Of a stretch of 64,000 nt of DNA, positions 46,678 through 55,130 are shown one piece after another. Under the pieces are notes generated by a model. The model worked only from the letters and a program-made list of their open reading frames with translations, was not told the DNA's origin and did no database searches. A program made the position numbers and the translations under genes. The stretch comes from Maridesulfovibrio zosterae DSM 11974 (GTDB lineage Bacteria > Desulfobacterota > Desulfovibrionia > Desulfovibrionales > Desulfovibrionaceae): positions 716,998 through 780,997 of the forward strand of contig NZ_AUDC01000010.1 of assembly GCF_000425265.1 (NCBI RefSeq), in the 5' to 3' direction. Each line of letters starts with the position of its first letter. Positions within the stretch are counted from its first letter, which is position 1.

Positions 46678-48339
46678 CTATTTGTCCATCTGTCTGGTCA
46701 GCAGTATTACCGGGAACAGGCCCACAAGGATGAGAATTACAGCCGGAACAGCCGCAAGCTCCCATTCCCCTTCGGAAGTGTATTCATAAATTTTTACCGC
46801 CAGAGTATCCCAGCCGAAGGGACGCATCATTAAAGTGATGGGCATTTCCTTCATCACATCCACCAGCACCAGAATTGCCCCGGTGAACAATCCTTTTTTC
46901 AGCATGGGCATGTAGACCCGGCGCAGCATGTTCATCCCGGTTGCGCCTAAGGTGCGGGCGGCTTCGCCGATTGAAGGGGTGATGCGTTGGATGGCACTGT
47001 CTACCGCTCCGAATCCGGCAGCAAGGAAGCGTATTCCGTAGGCCGCAATCATCAATCCCAGCGAACCTTGAATCATGTTGCTGCTGTCGATTCCCAAGGG
47101 CTTGAACACGGTGGCGAGGGTACTGTCCAGCCATGCCGCAGGAATGAATATTCCTACCGCGAGCACTGTTCCGGGCAATGCATAACCGAGGGTGGCAATG
47201 CGGCTGGACCAGTTCATGAGCGGACCGGGATCATTCCTTTTGGCAAAGGAAAGGGCCAGAGCGGCAGCTGTGGTGATGGCTGCTCCGGCAAGTCCCAGCA
47301 GCAGGGTGTTCAGTCCGTATTCAAGGTAACGCCCAAGATCGCTTTCAATGGCTTCAAATCCCCATTGCAAAAGCTTGATGCACGGCAATGCAAAGGCCAG
47401 AAAGAACATCATCGAGCAGCTCGCAAAGGCCAGCCATTTCCATGGCCCGGAAAGCTGGAGCCGATCAGTTTTATTGCTTCTCCCCGCTTCGGTATAGCGC
47501 ATTCTGGAGCGCATTTTTTGTTCAGCCACCAGTGCAGTGAGGACAATAATTGCGAGGATCGAGGAAAGTTGGGCCGCGCTTTCAAGGGAAAACATGCCGA
47601 ACCAGGCCTTGTAGATGGCATTGGTGAAAGTATCGTAGTTAAAGATGGAAACCGCGCCGAAATCCGCAAGGCTCTCCATGCAGACCAGCACTAGTCCGGC
47701 GGCAATGAACGGGCGGGCCATGGGCAATGCGACTTTAAAGAATGCTCTCGACGGGGAAAGACCCAGTGTGCGGGCAGCTTCAATGGCAGTACGTCCCTGA
47801 GTCATGAACGCGCTACGGCTCATGAGGTAGACGTAGGGGTAGAATGCAAGGGAAAGGATCAGCGAAACACCGCCGAAATTGCGGATATCGATAAACCCTA
47901 TTGCGGGAAATATTGACCTGATAAATGACTGCACGGGGCCGGTGAAGTCGAATATTCCAAGGTAGACAAAGGCGAATACGTAGGGGGGAATGGCAAAGGG
48001 CAGTACCAGCGCCCATGAGAAAAATTTACGTCCGGGGAATTCGCAGGCTCCGGTCAGCCAGCCCAGCCCCACACCGCTGAAGGCAGTAAGCGGAATGATA
48101 CAGATGAGCAGCAGGACAGTGTTTACGGCTAAGGTAGAGAGTACGTTTTCAGCCAGATGTGACCATATTTCTGGATTGGGCGAAAGCAGAAAGCTTAGAA
48201 TAACCAGCAATGGTGCGGCGGCAACAAGCGCAAGTGCTCCGGCAAGGGCGAACCATGCCGGAGACTTGATGCGAATGTTCATCCGCCGGGAGACTGGAGG
48301 CTTTCCCCCGGCGGTATTGTGGGTAATCTCTTGAGCCAT
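46678..48339 (-). CDS. fbpB: Ferric iron ABC transporter permease, fused double domain
   Basis: The 553-residue membrane protein has about twelve hydrophobic segments in two halves, each with a binding-protein-dependent permease domain (EAARTLGLSPSRAFFKVALP in half one, EAARTLGATGMNML in half two). These EAA loops contact the ATPase. FbpB proteins have this fused form. It follows fbpA by five bases and precedes fbpC by eight. Confidence 0.94.
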   Translation of the reverse strand: MAQEITHNTAGGKPPVSRRMNIRIKSPAWFALAGALALVAAAPLLVILSFLLSPNPEIWSHLAENVLSTLAVNTVLLLICIIPLTAFSGVGLGWLTGACEFPGRKFFSWALVLPFAIPPYVFAFVYLGIFDFTGPVQSFIRSIFPAIGFIDIRNFGGVSLILSLAFYPYVYLMSRSAFMTQGRTAIEAARTLGLSPSRAFFKVALPMARPFIAAGLVLVCMESLADFGAVSIFNYDTFTNAIYKAWFGMFSLESAAQLSSILAIIVLTALVAEQKMRSRMRYTEAGRSNKTDRLQLSGPWKWLAFASCSMMFFLAFALPCIKLLQWGFEAIESDLGRYLEYGLNTLLLGLAGAAITTAAALALSFAKRNDPGPLMNWSSRIATLGYALPGTVLAVGIFIPAAWLDSTLATVFKPLGIDSSNMIQGSLGLMIAAYGIRFLAAGFGAVDSAIQRITPSIGEAARTLGATGMNMLRRVYMPMLKKGLFTGAILVLVDVMKEMPITLMMRPFGWDTLAVKIYEYTSEGEWELAAVPAVILILVGLFPVILLTRQMDK

Positions 48340-48344
48340 ACTTT

Positions 48345-49346
48345 TTATTTGTATCCGGCGCGATCCATAAGCTTGATAGCTTCGGCCTGATATTCACCGT
48401 ATTTGGAGACATTCATGGGATTTTCCTTGAATTCTCCCCATGCAGCTACGATAGGATCGGGCTTAACTTCGGGGTTAACGGGATATTCCATGTTCAGGGA
48501 AGCGAACTTGCCCTGTGCCTTTGCAGAGGAAAGCCATTCAAGGAGTTTGACGGCTTCTTCCTTATGCTTGGCATGGGCGGTAACGCCTGCACCGGAAACA
48601 TTCACATGCACACCGCTGGTTTTCTGGTTGGGCCAGAAAATCGCGAGGGGCAGGTCGGGATTCTTCTTGAGCAGACGACCGAAGTAGTAGGTGTTGACCA
48701 CAGCCACATCACCCACTCCGGCAACAATTGCTTCAAGGGTTTTGGTGTCGCTGGAAAATGGTGTCACAGGCATGTTGTTAACCCATGACTTGACGATTTT
48801 TTCGGTTTCAGCTGCGCCTTTTTCCGCGATGAAAGATGCTACGAGGGACTGATTGTATACCTTTTTGGAAGTTCTGAGCAAGAGGCGGTCTTTCCATTTA
48901 GCATCGCCAAGTGCTTCGTAGGTGCTGAGTTCTTCGGGCTTAACTTTGTTTTTGTTGTAAACGATTGTGCGGGCACGCACGGAAAGTCCGGCCCAGCGGT
49001 TTTCAGGATCACGCAGGTGGGCGGGGACATTCTTTTCAAGTGTTGCGGATTTCACCGGGGCCAGCACGCCTTCGTTGGCAGCATGCCAGAGGTTACCGGC
49101 ATCAACGGTGATGAAAAGGTCTGCCGGGGTGTTTGCGCCTTCAGCCTTGATGCGTTCGAGCAGGGCACCAGCTTTACCGGTGATGTATTTGACCTTAACT
49201 CCGGTTTCAGCGGTGTAGGCTTCGAAAAGAGGTTTGATGAGGTGTTCTTTGCGCGCGGAGTAGACAACTACTTCAGAAGCAAATGCTGCTGCGGACCACG
49301 CGGTGACCATAATTGCTGTGATGGCAAGGGTAATCAGTTTTTTCAT
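48345..49346 (-). CDS. fbpA: Periplasmic ferric iron-binding protein
   Basis: The 333-residue protein has a signal peptide (cut after AAFA near residue 23) and the FbpA/FutA fold: the N-terminal VVVYSARKEHLIKPLFEAY, the GLSVRARTIVYNK strand and the paired tyrosines in NTYYFGR that bind Fe(III). It captures ferric iron for the FbpBC importer. GGGAG precedes the start, and a near-perfect Fur box lies about 33 bases upstream, so expression should rise under iron limitation. Confidence 0.94.
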   Translation of the reverse strand: MKKLITLAITAIMVTAWSAAAFASEVVVYSARKEHLIKPLFEAYTAETGVKVKYITGKAGALLERIKAEGANTPADLFITVDAGNLWHAANEGVLAPVKSATLEKNVPAHLRDPENRWAGLSVRARTIVYNKNKVKPEELSTYEALGDAKWKDRLLLRTSKKVYNQSLVASFIAEKGAAETEKIVKSWVNNMPVTPFSSDTKTLEAIVAGVGDVAVVNTYYFGRLLKKNPDLPLAIFWPNQKTSGVHVNVSGAGVTAHAKHKEEAVKLLEWLSSAKAQGKFASLNMEYPVNPEVKPDPIVAAWGEFKENPMNVSKYGEYQAEAIKLMDRAGYK

Positions 49347-49378
49347 TATTTTTCTCCCTAAATGGTTTTGTTATGACT

Positions 49379-49395
49379 TTGAAATTGAATTTCAA
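49379..49395 (-). promoter_or_regulatory. Fur box upstream of fbpA
   Basis: TTGAAATT and AATTTCAA form a perfect palindrome around a single G, matching the Desulfovibrio-type Fur motif. It lies 33 bases before the fbpA ATG. Confidence 0.8.
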
Positions 49396-49526
49396 TAACA
49401 GATAATGACGGTATGGAATTATGTCAAGATAGGCGAGTAAGTGGTCGCTTTGAATGCTATATCTAGTATTATTAGGTGTTTATAAGATTTGTTTTGTGGT
49501 GGCTTAATCCTGATTTTGTAAAAATT

Positions 49527-49541
49527 ATACCAAAATAGTAT
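49527..49541. promoter_or_regulatory. ATACCA-AAA-TAGTAT inverted repeat, copy 2
   Basis: This 15-base near-palindrome differs at one base from the copy at 42669-42683. It lies upstream of fbpA and close to the transposon-end relic, so it may be either an operator or an outlying TnsB-like repeat. Confidence 0.4.
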
Positions 49542-49675
49542 GATTTCGATAGTCCTGAATGACTAAGGAGCTGAAATTTTGTATAAAATATTTTGAAAAA
49601 GTTTTAGTCAATGATGCTTGGTTCAAGTTGCCAATTTAAGGGCAGCGCCTCCAGTTTCACGGAAAGATGAAAAAT

Positions 49676-49855
49676 AGATTGTCCAAAATAGTTGAAAATT
49701 GAAGGTAAATTTTTAGCAAAATTGACAAGCTAATTTTCAATTAGTGGTTTTTGATTTGAGTTTTGAGGCCTTTTTTGGACAAACTTTATTTTTAATCCAC
49801 AATAGTTGTGGGTGAGTAATAAAGATCTTTACTGAGTAATAAAAAAGTAAACTAA
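49676..49855 (+). repeat. Tn7-like tnsA-proximal end, relic A
   Basis: The stretch holds TnsB-site-like repeats: TTGTCCAAAATAGTTG near 49679, close to the ACAAAATAGTTG core of Tn7 sites, GACAAGCTAATTTTC near 49724, and GGACAAACTTTATTT near 49777. CCACAATAGTT (49797-49807) is followed by GGTGAGTA and an AAAGATCTTTA palindrome near 49821. The CCACAATAGTT...GGTGAGTA block recurs in relic B. No clear terminal TGT is fixed. Confidence 0.65.
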
Positions 49856-49905
49856 AGCCGCTTCTGTTAGATTAAAATACGATCTAAAACAGGAGCGGCT
49901 TTTTT
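49856..49905 (+). terminator. Terminator-like hairpin before tnsA relic A
   Basis: AGCCGCTTCTGTTAGAT pairs with the stretch ending ACAGGAGCGGCT at 49900 and is followed by TTTTT and an ATG at 49906. The right arm carries AGGAG, the likely ribosome site. The sequence is nearly the same as in relic B. Confidence 0.75.
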
Positions 49906-50066
49906 ATGGAAAAATAAGTGGATCAAAGAAGGGCGTGGTGAAGGTCGCGGGCCAGTCTATTCTCCATGGCTGCGAGTTCGAGATGTTGCTTCCAAAGGCA
50001 GGTATCATCGAGTTTTCAGTCACAAATCACGGCGATCACATCATCTTTCTTTCTTAAATACAATTG
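49906..50066 (+). pseudogene. tnsA: tnsA relic A (N-terminal fragment)
   Basis: From 49916 one frame reads KWIKEGRGEGRG, then SPWLRVRDVASKGRYHRVF, then HKSRRSHHL, which is the start of TnsA as in Tn7 and relic B. The original ATG at 49906 is followed by a stop after three codons because about ten codons are missing. Similarity ends after the HHL codons near 50060, just before the end of the XRE gene. It is a dead remnant of a third Tn7-like element. Confidence 0.8.
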
Positions 50067-50089
50067 TTCATTCTTTTTACTGAGTGTGT

Positions 50090-50692
50090 TTAAAAAGATG
50101 GTGGGGTATTCACCCATAGAACGCGGGTGACAGTTTTGCCGGGGTTGGAATATCCATGTGACAATTCAGATCTGAACACAAAAGAATCCCCTTCATTTAA
50201 AATATATGTTGCGTCATCTACAATCAGCTCAAGAGTTCCCTCTAAGACATAGCCTAAATCTTCTCCCTCATGCTTGTACGTGCCGTTTGTGCTCGCTCCT
50301 GGCTGGACTACATGAATATTGGCCTGAAGTAATCTGTTTACGGAATGCGGGGCCAGAGCTTCCATAACAATCCCTTCTTTAGAACGCGTGGATGAAATGG
50401 TAAGTTTTGGCCGCTCTGAAGCACGGATGATCATAGTTTCATCTTCACCATCGGCAATAAGTGCAGCGGCATTTGTATTCAGAGCTATTGCAATACGCTG
50501 CAACGCTTTCAGTGACGGGCTGGCCTTTCCGTTTTCAATTTTGGAAATCATGCTTTCCGAACACTCTGATTTCTTTGCGAGTTCAGCCATCTTCAGCCCC
50601 ATCATCATGCGTCTGTGTCTGATACGCACGCCGAAGCTAGCATCTTCCTTACTACTTAAGTTTCCGTTTTCACTTGTTTTGGGCATATACAT
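50090..50692 (-). CDS. XRE-family regulator with cupin domain
   Basis: The 200-residue protein has an N-terminal helix-turn-helix (about 22-75, with MKMAELAKKSECSESMISKI) and a C-terminal cupin (about 125-195, with HEGEDLGYVLEG and E-G-D-S-F-V-F-R-S). Regulators of this build often control amine, amino acid or nucleobase use, with the cupin sensing a small ligand. It is divergent from the pyrimidine operon and shares its promoter region, where two inverted repeats lie. It is therefore the likely pathway-specific regulator. Confidence 0.92.
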   Translation of the reverse strand: MYMPKTSENGNLSSKEDASFGVRIRHRRMMMGLKMAELAKKSECSESMISKIENGKASPSLKALQRIAIALNTNAAALIADGEDETMIIRASERPKLTISSTRSKEGIVMEALAPHSVNRLLQANIHVVQPGASTNGTYKHEGEDLGYVLEGTLELIVDDATYILNEGDSFVFRSELSHGYSNPGKTVTRVLWVNTPPSF

Positions 50693-50762
50693 TCCTATGT
50701 AGGTTTATCATTCATGTGACTTGAATATAACTTAACATTCAGACAATGCAAGTAACATTTTG

Positions 50763-50790
50763 TGACAAAAAGGTAAGTCCATTTTTGTCA
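50763..50790. promoter_or_regulatory. Operator-like inverted repeat between regulator and permease
   Basis: TGACAAAAA (50763-50771) and TTTTTGTCA (50782-50790) are perfect 9-base arms ten bases apart, centred in the divergent promoter region. They are a good candidate for the XRE-cupin binding site. Confidence 0.6.
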
Positions 50791-50800
50791 TAATAGAGTG

Positions 50801-50848
50801 TATACTTATCATTTATGTAAATATTTTCACTTATTTTTTATAAGTATA
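50801..50848. promoter_or_regulatory. Second inverted repeat before the permease gene
   Basis: TATACTTAT (50801-50809) and ATAAGTATA (50840-50848) are perfect arms 30 bases apart. They could be a second operator or a long leader hairpin. Confidence 0.45.
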
Positions 50849-50957
50849 GTAAGGCTAATTTACAATTATGCCTAATATACGGTGTTTATCAGATTATGGC
50901 ATACCGCTTGCAAATCGTTCAAGAGACTTGAATATGAATACACCTACTGGAGGGAAA

Positions 50958-52400
50958 ATGAGTAAAAAAAGTCCTTTTGATGAAACCATGGTTGAGCTGA
51001 CGCGAGATTGTTCAGACAGTCCTCTCTATAATGAAGACCTTGCCCCTACATGTATTAAGAACAGAACATGGACTATATACAGTTATATAGCACTCTGGAT
51101 GGGAATGAGCTTCTGTGTCCCTACATATCTTATGGCAGCAGGTTTTATTGCTGCAGGTATGAGCTGGTCTCAAGCAACATTTACCGTACTGCTCGGAAAT
51201 GCCATCATTTTGATCCCAATGCTTCTAAACGGACGCATCGGGGTTCGCTACGGCCTGTCCTTTCCTGTTTTCTGCAGAGCACCATTTGGAACTAAGGGAG
51301 CAAACATCCCGGCACTTGCTAGAGCTCTTGTGGCTTGTGGCTGGTTCGGAATTCAGACATGGATCGGTGGCGCGGCGTTAAATGCGCTTTTCGCGCTTGT
51401 TATCCCAGGCTGGGACTCTATTTCCTTTAATATATGGATTAGCTTCTTTTTCTTCTGGTTCCTTAATATCTTTATCGTCTATAGAGGGATGGATGCCGTC
51501 AAGAAATTTGAACACTTAACAGCTCCTTTACTTCTTGTCTTCGCTGTAGGACTTTTTGTCTGGGCGGTAACTCATGCCGGCGGATTCGGGCCAATTATGT
51601 CTCAGCCTTCCAAGTTTCACAGTCTCGGTGAATTCTTGCCTGTTTTCATTCCATCTCTAACAGGTTGTATCGGATTCTGGGCGACTCTTTCTCTTAATAT
51701 TCCAGATTTTACCAGATTTGCAAAATCGCAGAAAGATCAAATAATCGGCCAGTCTATCGGACTGCCTTTCTCTATGACTTGTTTTGCACTGATAGCTATC
51801 CTGACCGCATCCGCTACAGTAATAATCTTTGGTAAAGCAATTTGGGATCCGGTCGAAATCGTAAAACAGTTCGATAGTCCTCTGCTGGTTATCATTGGAA
51901 CACTTTGTGTAACACTTGCAACTCTTACTACTAATATAGCTGCAAACGTTGTTTCTCCTGCCTATGACTTTGCACACATTGCCCCTAAGATAATTGACTT
52001 TAAACGTGGCGCATTAATCACTGGAATTATCGGCATTGCCATGATGCCTTGGAAACTTCTTTCTGATTTTGGATCATATATTTTCGGCTGGCTCGTTGGT
52101 TATTCTGCACTACTCGGTCCTATCTGTGCAATCATGCTTGCCGATTATTTCATCATACGGAATCGTGAAATTGATTTAGACCAGATGTTTGTTGAAGACG
52201 GTATCTACAGTTATGGTAATGGATACAACGTAAAAGCATTTATCGCCATGGGAGCCGGAATTTTAATGGGCCTCATTGGATTAGTAGTTCCATCTTTGTC
52301 CTTTCTTTATAATTATGCATGGTTCGTAGGGTTCTTTACTTCAGGAGTATCCTACGTAGCCCTTATGAAACAAGAAAGACGCGTAGCTGAAGCTTATTAA
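50958..52400 (+). CDS. NCS1-family nucleobase/allantoin-type permease
   Basis: The protein of 480 residues has about twelve membrane segments and NCS1 features: N-R-T-W near the first helix, SWSQATFTVLLGN, GLSFPVFCRAPFGTKGANIPA and the GWFGIQTWIGG motif. The family imports uracil, cytosine, allantoin or hydantoins with a cation. The ATG at 50958 is preferred because GGAGG lies five bases upstream; the frame is open back to an ATG at 50868 without such a site. It heads the pyrimidine operon, so uracil or thymine import is the likely role. Confidence 0.93.
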   Translation: MSKKSPFDETMVELTRDCSDSPLYNEDLAPTCIKNRTWTIYSYIALWMGMSFCVPTYLMAAGFIAAGMSWSQATFTVLLGNAIILIPMLLNGRIGVRYGLSFPVFCRAPFGTKGANIPALARALVACGWFGIQTWIGGAALNALFALVIPGWDSISFNIWISFFFFWFLNIFIVYRGMDAVKKFEHLTAPLLLVFAVGLFVWAVTHAGGFGPIMSQPSKFHSLGEFLPVFIPSLTGCIGFWATLSLNIPDFTRFAKSQKDQIIGQSIGLPFSMTCFALIAILTASATVIIFGKAIWDPVEIVKQFDSPLLVIIGTLCVTLATLTTNIAANVVSPAYDFAHIAPKIIDFKRGALITGIIGIAMMPWKLLSDFGSYIFGWLVGYSALLGPICAIMLADYFIIRNREIDLDQMFVEDGIYSYGNGYNVKAFIAMGAGILMGLIGLVVPSLSFLYNYAWFVGFFTSGVSYVALMKQERRVAEAY

Positions 52401-52415
52401 CCCCTGTAAGATAAC

Positions 52416-52443
52416 TGGCCTGCGTCTTTAATGCCGCAGGCCA
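52416..52443 (+). other. Intercistronic hairpin after the permease gene
   Basis: TGGCCTGCG (52416-52424) pairs with CGCAGGCCA (52435-52443). There is no T-run, so it is more likely an mRNA-stabilising or processing stem than a terminator. Confidence 0.6.
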
Positions 52444-52458
52444 ATAAAAGGACTTCAA

Positions 52459-53841
52459 ATGACATACGATATTATTCTCACAGGCGGATTGGTTGTAACA
52501 GCCTCTGACACTTTCAAAGCTGATGTGGCTATTAAAAACGGACAGATTGCTGCTTTAAGTGACAGCTTTGATTGCAAAGCAATAAAGACTATCGACTGTT
52601 CAGGGAAATATATTCTACCAGGTGGAATAGATGTTCATACCCATATGGAAATGCCTTTTGGCGGAACGACTTCCAAAGACACTTTTGAAACCGGTTCCAT
52701 TGCCGCAGCACATGGCGGCACAACGTCAATTGTAGATTTTTGTATTCAGGGCAAAGGGCAGTCCCTGCGAGAAGCTCTTGATGGATGGCATGCAAAAGCT
52801 GATGGTAAGTCCTGCATCGACTATGCTTTTCACGTAGCGATAACAGATATGACTGACGAGATTTTAAGTGAGATGCCTGAAATCATTAAACAGGGATATC
52901 CCAGCTTTAAGCTTTTCATGGTTTATGACGGATTACGCGTTTCGGACGGAACATTTCTAAAAGCACTCAAGGTCGCCCGGGATAACGGGGGACTGGTCTG
53001 CGTGCATGCTGAAAATAATGATGTTGTTGTGAATAATATTGGCGAACTTCTGGCCGAAGGTAAAACAGCGCCAAAATATCATGCTGCTGCCCGACCTCCA
53101 CTAGCTGAAGGAGAAGCTACAGGACGCGCCTGCAAGTTAGCGAGGATAACAGACGGCCCATTGTACGTTGTACATTTGACCTGTAGCGAATCTCTGGAAG
53201 AAGTGGTTCGTGCGCGCAAAGCCGGAGCTTCAGTCATGGCTGAAACTTGTCCGCAATATCTCTATCTTTCAACAGATAATTATGAAGAACCAAATTTCAA
53301 TGGGGCCAAATACGTGATGAGCCCACCTCTACGCGCTGCGGAGAATCAGGCTCCACTTTGGAACGCTCTTAAAAATGGCGACCTTCAGACTGTTGCTACT
53401 GATCATTGTCCTTTTGATTTCAAGGGACAAAAGGAAATGGGCAAAGATGATTTTACGAAAATACCTAACGGAGCCCCAGGAGTAGAACCGCGTATGTCTC
53501 TGCTCTATAAAGGAGTTGTTGAAGGTCGTTACTCTTTAAACAAAATGGTCGAAATTGCTTCAACTAATCCGGCAAAAATTATGGGAATGTACCCGCAAAA
53601 AGGTGTCATAGCTCCGGGAGCAGACGCTGATATCTGCATTTTTGATCCTGAAAAAAATGGCCCTATTAATCACGCCGAACTGCACGAGAATGTCGATTAC
53701 ACAACATTTGAAGGGATTAACGTTCCTGGACGACCTGTTTCAACTATTTCCGGTGGCAAGCTTATTGTCGACAACCAAAAATGGGTTGGCGAAAAAGGTA
53801 AAGGAGGCTTTATTAAGCGCGGCGCACCAATAATTTTATAA
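52459..53841 (+). CDS. Dihydropyrimidinase (D-hydantoinase family)
   Basis: This zinc amidohydrolase opens the dihydrouracil ring to N-carbamoyl-beta-alanine. The 460-residue protein has the metal motif GGIDVHTHMEMPF (about 53-65), the carboxylated lysine region YPSFKLFMVYDG (about 147-158), HAEN near 183, VVHLTC near 236, and ATDHCPF near 315-321 followed by the NGAPGVEPRM block typical of dihydropyrimidinases. Length is normal. It is the second enzyme of reductive pyrimidine breakdown, supplied by PreA encoded later in the operon. Hydantoin is an alternative substrate. Confidence 0.93.
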   Translation: MTYDIILTGGLVVTASDTFKADVAIKNGQIAALSDSFDCKAIKTIDCSGKYILPGGIDVHTHMEMPFGGTTSKDTFETGSIAAAHGGTTSIVDFCIQGKGQSLREALDGWHAKADGKSCIDYAFHVAITDMTDEILSEMPEIIKQGYPSFKLFMVYDGLRVSDGTFLKALKVARDNGGLVCVHAENNDVVVNNIGELLAEGKTAPKYHAAARPPLAEGEATGRACKLARITDGPLYVVHLTCSESLEEVVRARKAGASVMAETCPQYLYLSTDNYEEPNFNGAKYVMSPPLRAAENQAPLWNALKNGDLQTVATDHCPFDFKGQKEMGKDDFTKIPNGAPGVEPRMSLLYKGVVEGRYSLNKMVEIASTNPAKIMGMYPQKGVIAPGADADICIFDPEKNGPINHAELHENVDYTTFEGINVPGRPVSTISGGKLIVDNQKWVGEKGKGGFIKRGAPIIL

Positions 53842-53893
53842 AAACAAATTCTATAGACCATCTTAACAATACAATATTCTAGGAGAAATTATC

Positions 53894-55114
53894 ATGCTAA
53901 GTAAATTTAATGAACTTTCAGAATCTATGCGCGATGATGTAATCGCTTTCACTCAGAAACTTATTCAGACTCCTTCAATCAGTGGTGAGGAGGAAACTTT
54001 AGCGAAATTGACCGTAGAGAAGATGAAAGAGCTCGACTACGATGAAGTTTTTATTGATGACATAGGTAATGTAGTTGGAATCATCAAAGGCGACGGTTCC
54101 GGCCCCAGTGTTATGTACAACTCCCACATGGACCACGTTGACCCGGGTGATCTTTCCAACTGGAAGTATGATCCCTACGGCGGTGAAATTGTAGACGGTT
54201 ATGTTCATGGACGCGCCGCATCTGATGTAAAATCAGGCATGGCTGCTCAGATTTATGCAGGTGCACTACTTAAAAAGGCAGGAGTTCAGCTCAAAGGTGA
54301 TTTTATTTACACCGGAGTTGTCCAGGAAGAACCTGCCGAGATGTACGGCATGGCCTACCTTTGTAATAATACTTTTAAGGAACGCGATATAACTTTCGAT
54401 GCCATGATATCCTCTGAAGCAACCTCGATGAACCTTTATCTTGGACATCGCGGACGCATTGAAATGGAAGTTACAACCAAAGGCCGTACCAGCCACGGTT
54501 CTGCTCCTTGGCGCGGTGTGAACGCTGTCTACAAAATGATGCCTGTCATTGAAGAAGTGCAGAAACTTTACGAGAATCTGCCTGAAGATAAATTCCTTGG
54601 ACAAGCATCTCTGGCACTAACCATCATAGATTGTAAACCTGGCTTTTTATCCATTATACCAGATGTCTGCACTGTTGCCCTTGATCGACGTTTAATTCGC
54701 GGAGAGACCAAGGAAGATGCGATAGGACAGATTCAGGAAATTTTAGATCGTCTTGCCGCTGCTGACCCTGACTTCAAGGCAGAAGTCAATGTTAGAACAG
54801 TTCGTGAAACTTCATACAAGGGAATTTCCGCTGATTGCGAAAAATATATGAATCCATGGGCCATTGAAGAAGATGATGCCATGGTTGTTAAATGTGTTGA
54901 AGCTCTAAATGCCATCGGTCAAAAACCAGGATTCGGCAAGTGGGACTTTGGTACTGATGCATCACACATAACTGGTGTGATGGGCATTCCTTCCATTGGA
55001 TATTCTCCCATGGAAGAAGAGTACGCTCATACTCCTTACGATTGCTGTAAAGTGGACAATATTGTCAAAGCTGTAGCAGGTAATGCTGCAATTGCCATAA
55101 AAATAGCTGGTTAA
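53894..55114 (+). CDS. M20-family amidohydrolase, probable N-carbamoyl-beta-alanine hydrolase (YgeY-like)
   Basis: The 406-residue enzyme has the two-metal M20 set: H-M-D in YNSHMDHVD (about 75-83), ASDVKSG, EEPAE with the catalytic Glu, SSEAT, and the last His in EYAHTPYD. The closest named type I recognise is the YgeY-like hydrolase of purine/selenium-linked clusters. In this operon it lies exactly where beta-ureidopropionase is needed to release beta-alanine, CO2 and ammonia, so that role is proposed. It follows dihydropyrimidinase by 52 bases with TAGGAG. Confidence 0.82.
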   Translation: MLSKFNELSESMRDDVIAFTQKLIQTPSISGEEETLAKLTVEKMKELDYDEVFIDDIGNVVGIIKGDGSGPSVMYNSHMDHVDPGDLSNWKYDPYGGEIVDGYVHGRAASDVKSGMAAQIYAGALLKKAGVQLKGDFIYTGVVQEEPAEMYGMAYLCNNTFKERDITFDAMISSEATSMNLYLGHRGRIEMEVTTKGRTSHGSAPWRGVNAVYKMMPVIEEVQKLYENLPEDKFLGQASLALTIIDCKPGFLSIIPDVCTVALDRRLIRGETKEDAIGQIQEILDRLAAADPDFKAEVNVRTVRETSYKGISADCEKYMNPWAIEEDDAMVVKCVEALNAIGQKPGFGKWDFGTDASHITGVMGIPSIGYSPMEEEYAHTPYDCCKVDNIVKAVAGNAAIAIKIAG

Positions 55115-55130
55115 TTGGGGGAGATCTAAA

